The notes under the pieces are model-generated. The model was not told the origin of the DNA. It ran no database searches and saw nothing but the letters and a program-made list of their open reading frames with translations. From Pirellulaceae bacterium (GTDB taxonomy: Bacteria; Planctomycetota; Planctomycetia; Pirellulales; Pirellulaceae), in the NCBI GenBank assembly GCA_022448315.1, contig JAKVCA010000030.1, positions 1 to 57,292 of the forward strand: DNA of 57,292 bases, given 5' to 3'. Shown piece after piece: positions 54,530-57,292 of the stretch; position 1 is the stretch's first letter, and the number at the start of each line of letters is the position of its first letter. Both the position numbers and the translations under genes were made by a program.

Positions 54530-55276
54530 TCAAGGGGCAGAATTTCGACGTGGCGTTACAAATGCGGCCAACACGAGTCCCATCAACAATCCAACTCCCA
54601 CGAGGACAAGAAAGCCCCAGGGGGGCGGATTTTCCTCCAAGCCGAATTTCAGATTCACGCCGAACACTGCCGAAAGCGTTGCCAACGGAAAAAAGAATGC
54701 AGCAAGCAGATTCAATCGATGGGCGCTTTGCGCCATTCGATTCGCCGCCGAAGATTGTTCTTCGGAACGTTGAGCAACTGCAAAATCAAGGCTGTTTTTC
54801 GCCCCCGCGTAAAGCAATTCGGCACGACGCTCAAGGTCATAAGCGCGATCGCGGAGATTGATCAGGTTGCGATCGCCGTTCACCTGCTTTCGGGCATCCT
54901 GAAGGACAGCATGAAGGTTTCGGACGGCACGATGAACCGGAGCTAATCTGTCCAAAACTTCAAAGTAGGATGCCGCCGACACCGCTTCATATTCCTGATT
55001 CTCCCAATGGTCGATGACACTCTCATACTCGTCAACATGCAGATTCAGCGCGGCCAAACCTGCCCCCTGCTCACTGGCCATCCAATTCCCATCGGGTTGA
55101 CGCCAGAAAAAAGCAGCCACTCGCTGGTCTTCATTGGGCTGCGGCGCCTTATGCAGAATCAGAAGCAGATGACCGTCCGCAAACATGGCTCGCTGCCGAC
55201 CTGATCGATCACCGAGTCGCTCTCGAAAAACGCCCGGCACTTCCCACATTTTCGGTAGTTGAATCTTCTCAGTCAT
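54530..55276 (-). CDS. CorA-family divalent-cation transporter
   Basis: 248 aa from ATG 55276; a start 27 bases earlier is possible. Cytoplasmic helical part with two coiled-coil stretches (DRLAPVHRAVRNLHAVLQDA, NLINLRDRAYDLERRAELLY), then two transmembrane segments (LAAFFFPLATLSAVFGVN and FLVLVGVGLLMGLVLAAF). The family GMN motif reads GVN here (VFGVNLKF); GVN or GIN variants occur in CorA/ZntB relatives. Shorter than E. coli CorA (316). Mg2+ is the likely ion, Zn2+ export the alternative. Confidence 0.87.
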   Translation of the reverse strand: MTEKIQLPKMWEVPGVFRERLGDRSGRQRAMFADGHLLLILHKAPQPNEDQRVAAFFWRQPDGNWMASEQGAGLAALNLHVDEYESVIDHWENQEYEAVSAASYFEVLDRLAPVHRAVRNLHAVLQDARKQVNGDRNLINLRDRAYDLERRAELLYAGAKNSLDFAVAQRSEEQSSAANRMAQSAHRLNLLAAFFFPLATLSAVFGVNLKFGLEENPPPWGFLVLVGVGLLMGLVLAAFVTPRRNSAP

Positions 55277-55418
55277 GTTGTGCTCTCGCCGAATCATGCC
55301 CAAGACGCCTGGACGAGATGAATCAGTTACCGCGTCGTCTTGATGCGCTCGTAGTGAGGATTAATCACATGCCGTCAGTTTAACAGAAATCTTTGGCCAA
55401 GCGATTTCTCATGGTTCA

Positions 55419-56471
55419 TCACTGAGGGAGGACCCCATCGATCTGGCTGATTAATGGCTGTGGATCGTCGATGAAGGCAAAACCAACTTGCAAGGCGACC
55501 AGCGGCACATTTCCGATCCGAGCGACATTGAGCTTAACAAGATCCTTCGCGGTACAAACAACGACCTCAACCTCATGCCGACTGACCCAGTCTGTCAGCT
55601 CTTGAATATCCCCTCGATCATAACGATGGTGATCGGGAAAGATTCTCCAGCCCACCACATCACAACCTTGGGATTCAAGGGTGGCTCGAAAGGCGTCTGG
55701 GTTCCCAATGGCACAGAATCCTGCAACTTTTGCGTGACTCCATTGCTCAAGCGGTTGAAGTGTACCCTCAGTGTCGCGCCAACCCTCGCAGTGGTGGGTC
55801 GTCCGAATCAGGGGAGTTTCACCGCCCACGACAGACTGTACCTCACTGACCAACGCCTTGAGTTCAGATTCGGGAATCTGGTTTGCCCGGGTAATCAATA
55901 TGGCGTCGGCTCGTTTCAAGCCCCGTCTGGGTTCACGCAAAAGGCCTCGAGGTAGGCAATGGCCAAAACCGAATGGATTCAGGGCATCCACAAGCACCCA
56001 ATCAAGATCGCGATGTAGCCGACGATGCTGAAAACCGTCGTCGAGAACGAGACACTGCGACTCGAGTTCCTCGATCGCAATCCCGGCAGAATCGACCCGA
56101 TTCGGATTCTGAAGATGGGGCACGTCGGGCAGACGCTGCTCGAGTTCGAGAGCTTCGTCATTGACGCCACTCTGATCTGCTCGGTAGCCCCGACTGAGAA
56201 TCGCAACGCGAACTTGACGGTCTCGTAGGTGGCGACATAACCAAGCCACCGCAGGTGTCTTACCGGTTCCTCCCGTCGTGATATTGCCCACACTGATCAC
56301 AGGAACGGAGACGTGGGTCATCTTGTGACCCCGATCAAATCGGCGATTCCGCCAACGGACAATCAAGACGTAGGGCCACTGGGCCGTCCAAAGCAGGCCT
56401 CTAAGCAACGATGCGAGGACGCCACGACGTTCGCCTCGCATCAATTCGATCATCGTACGAATCGAAACCAT
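55419..56471 (-). CDS. lpxK: tetraacyldisaccharide 4'-kinase
   Basis: 350 aa. LpxK phosphorylates lipid A precursor at the 4' position. Walker A GNITTGGTGKT at 62-72, LDDGFQHRRLHRD further on, and LLREPRRGLKRAD are the family motifs. An N-terminal amphipathic/membrane-associated helix (VLASLLRGLLWTAQWPYVLIV) fits. GGAGGTG lies upstream of ATG 56471. Indicates a lipid A pathway in this organism, as in many Planctomycetes. The CcsA gene lies 38 bp upstream. Confidence 0.95.
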   Translation of the reverse strand: MVSIRTMIELMRGERRGVLASLLRGLLWTAQWPYVLIVRWRNRRFDRGHKMTHVSVPVISVGNITTGGTGKTPAVAWLCRHLRDRQVRVAILSRGYRADQSGVNDEALELEQRLPDVPHLQNPNRVDSAGIAIEELESQCLVLDDGFQHRRLHRDLDWVLVDALNPFGFGHCLPRGLLREPRRGLKRADAILITRANQIPESELKALVSEVQSVVGGETPLIRTTHHCEGWRDTEGTLQPLEQWSHAKVAGFCAIGNPDAFRATLESQGCDVVGWRIFPDHHRYDRGDIQELTDWVSRHEVEVVVCTAKDLVKLNVARIGNVPLVALQVGFAFIDDPQPLISQIDGVLPQ

Positions 56472-56509
56472 TCCCTTGCGTGCTCACCTCCCTCTTGGAG
56501 ACGAAGGAC

Positions 56510-57292
56510 TTAATCCGAACTGGTTCGTGACCGCTCAGATAGCCACATTTGAGTTGGCACCATTCCGACTGCCATGAGCACCAGGTTCAGCAGGACCCAA
56601 CCACCGAGCATATACAGTACACCCTCGGTGAAACCATAAGAGTGCAAACCGAAGCCGAGTTGATTGGTCCCGAACCACGACCATGCAGTAACCACATTGC
56701 CGAAGATCGCAAGCACAGCCAAGCCCCGTTCTTTGATCATTGCTCCCCATCGTGCGTGAAGCACAAGAGCGTTCCAAATTACGATGATCAACGCGCCGTT
56801 CTCTTTAGGGTCCCAACCCCAGAAACGTCCCCACGAATCGTCGGCCCAAAGACCGCCCAAAACGGTTCCCACGAAACTGAAGAGAAGTGAAAAACAGATC
56901 GTACCGTAAATCAGGTTGGAAAAAACTTTTCGGATCGCACCGTTAAACGCCGGAATAAATACGGCACCGATGATGTACGCGAAGGCCAGCATCCCGGCAA
57001 CGAAAGTTGTCCCGTAACCGACCGTAATGCATACCACATGCGTTGCCAACCAAAACTGAGTGTCCAGTACTGCCTGCATTACCTTGAAGGTATCGTCTTG
57101 CGTTCCGAGGTTGTAAGCCAGTAGCAAGGTTATAAAACCAACGATGCAGGCGAGAACATTGCCTACGCTAACTTTGGTGATTCGCTCGATGACGAGAAAC
57201 AGAATGACGGCGATCCAACCGATAAAGATGGCGGAAGAATAGAGGTTGGTGACCGGAGGCCGGCCAGAAATCCAAATCCTTGCCATTAATCC
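56510..57292 (-). CDS. CcsA/ResC-type cytochrome c assembly protein, 5' end outside the window
   Basis: Partial: at least 258 residues from Met 57286 to the stop, and the frame stays open to the window edge (the codon before that Met is Leu), so a longer protein is certain. At least six hydrophobic segments; the haem-handling WWD-type motif is WGRFWGWDPKE at ~153-163. Histidines in TQFWLATHVVCITVGYG and FGLHSYGF are positioned as haem ligands. Belongs to System II c-type cytochrome maturation, which fits the multi-haem proteins in this window. Planctomycete versions are often fused to ResB. Confidence 0.93.
   Translation of the reverse strand, partial: GLMARIWISGRPPVTNLYSSAIFIGWIAVILFLVIERITKVSVGNVLACIVGFITLLLAYNLGTQDDTFKVMQAVLDTQFWLATHVVCITVGYGTTFVAGMLAFAYIIGAVFIPAFNGAIRKVFSNLIYGTICFSLLFSFVGTVLGGLWADDSWGRFWGWDPKENGALIIVIWNALVLHARWGAMIKERGLAVLAIFGNVVTAWSWFGTNQLGFGLHSYGFTEGVLYMLGGWVLLNLVLMAVGMVPTQMWLSERSRTSSD

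Overview
The window is a contiguous stretch of a Planctomycetes chromosome, most likely class Planctomycetia. The call rests on family content: a DUF1501 protein with a twin-arginine signal, a PSCyt1/DUF1549/DUF1553 protein, two formylglycine sulfatases, two DUF1559 prepilin-like proteins plus a lipoprotein with a DUF1559-like segment, a very large multi-haem secreted protein, and a DUF6807 protein. I see no transposase, integrase, phage gene, CRISPR array, rRNA or convincing tRNA. Coding density is high and no gene is obviously frameshifted. Many genes lack a strong Shine-Dalgarno, so several starts are judged from signal peptides and family N-termini.

Layout. 1-6753: polysaccharide/sugar catabolism (Gfo/Idh/MocA oxidoreductase, CE15 glucuronoyl esterase, DUF6807 protein), a small CC-tailed protein, a TolB-like propeller and CutC. 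6870-13160 (minus): sulfatase, then PSCyt1-DUF1549-DUF1553, then DUF1501, in transcription order. 13161-14717: a long gene-poor stretch with a 3 x 14 bp tandem repeat, a strong inverted repeat and two tiny ORFs: a 41-residue membrane protein and a 29-residue very basic protein resembling the bS22/mS38 (AURKAIP1/COX24) ribosomal family. 14718-18895 (plus): DMT exporter, OppB/OppC-type permeases and an ABC-2 permease, with no ATPase or binding protein in the window. 18983-23179 (minus): IlvD, a second sulfatase, an aldo/keto reductase. 23584-31139 (plus, one minus gene): class V aminotransferase-like protein, methyltransferase-like protein, AcpH-like protein, tagatose-3-epimerase-like isomerase, ScpB, Rpe and a soluble histidine kinase. 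31211-36827 (minus): BshC-like protein overlapped by a GT2 glycosyltransferase, a CbiX-type chelatase next to ferrochelatase, and a halogenase-like flavoprotein.

37286-38551 (plus): a metallo-beta-lactamase-fold hydrolase and a tyrosine-rich secreted protein. 38693-47436 (minus): a pseudopilus-like locus of two DUF1559 prepilins, a DUF1573 protein, a double zinc ribbon/helical-repeat/PilM fusion, and a lipoprotein. 47756-48448: MtnB-like dehydratase. 48495-57292 (minus): a 1678-residue five-haem LamG/propeller protein, an enoyl-CoA hydratase, a CorA-like transporter, LpxK, and a CcsA-type cytochrome c assembly protein that runs off the right edge.

How the genes fit together. A recurring theme is secreted degradation of sulfated or glucuronoylated polysaccharide linked to exported haem proteins; CcsA would serve haem attachment and ferrochelatase haem supply. 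The most unusual items are the zinc ribbon-PilM fusion with its pseudopilin neighbours, the tiny bS22-like ORF, and the chelatase pair in which both proteins end in cysteine clusters.
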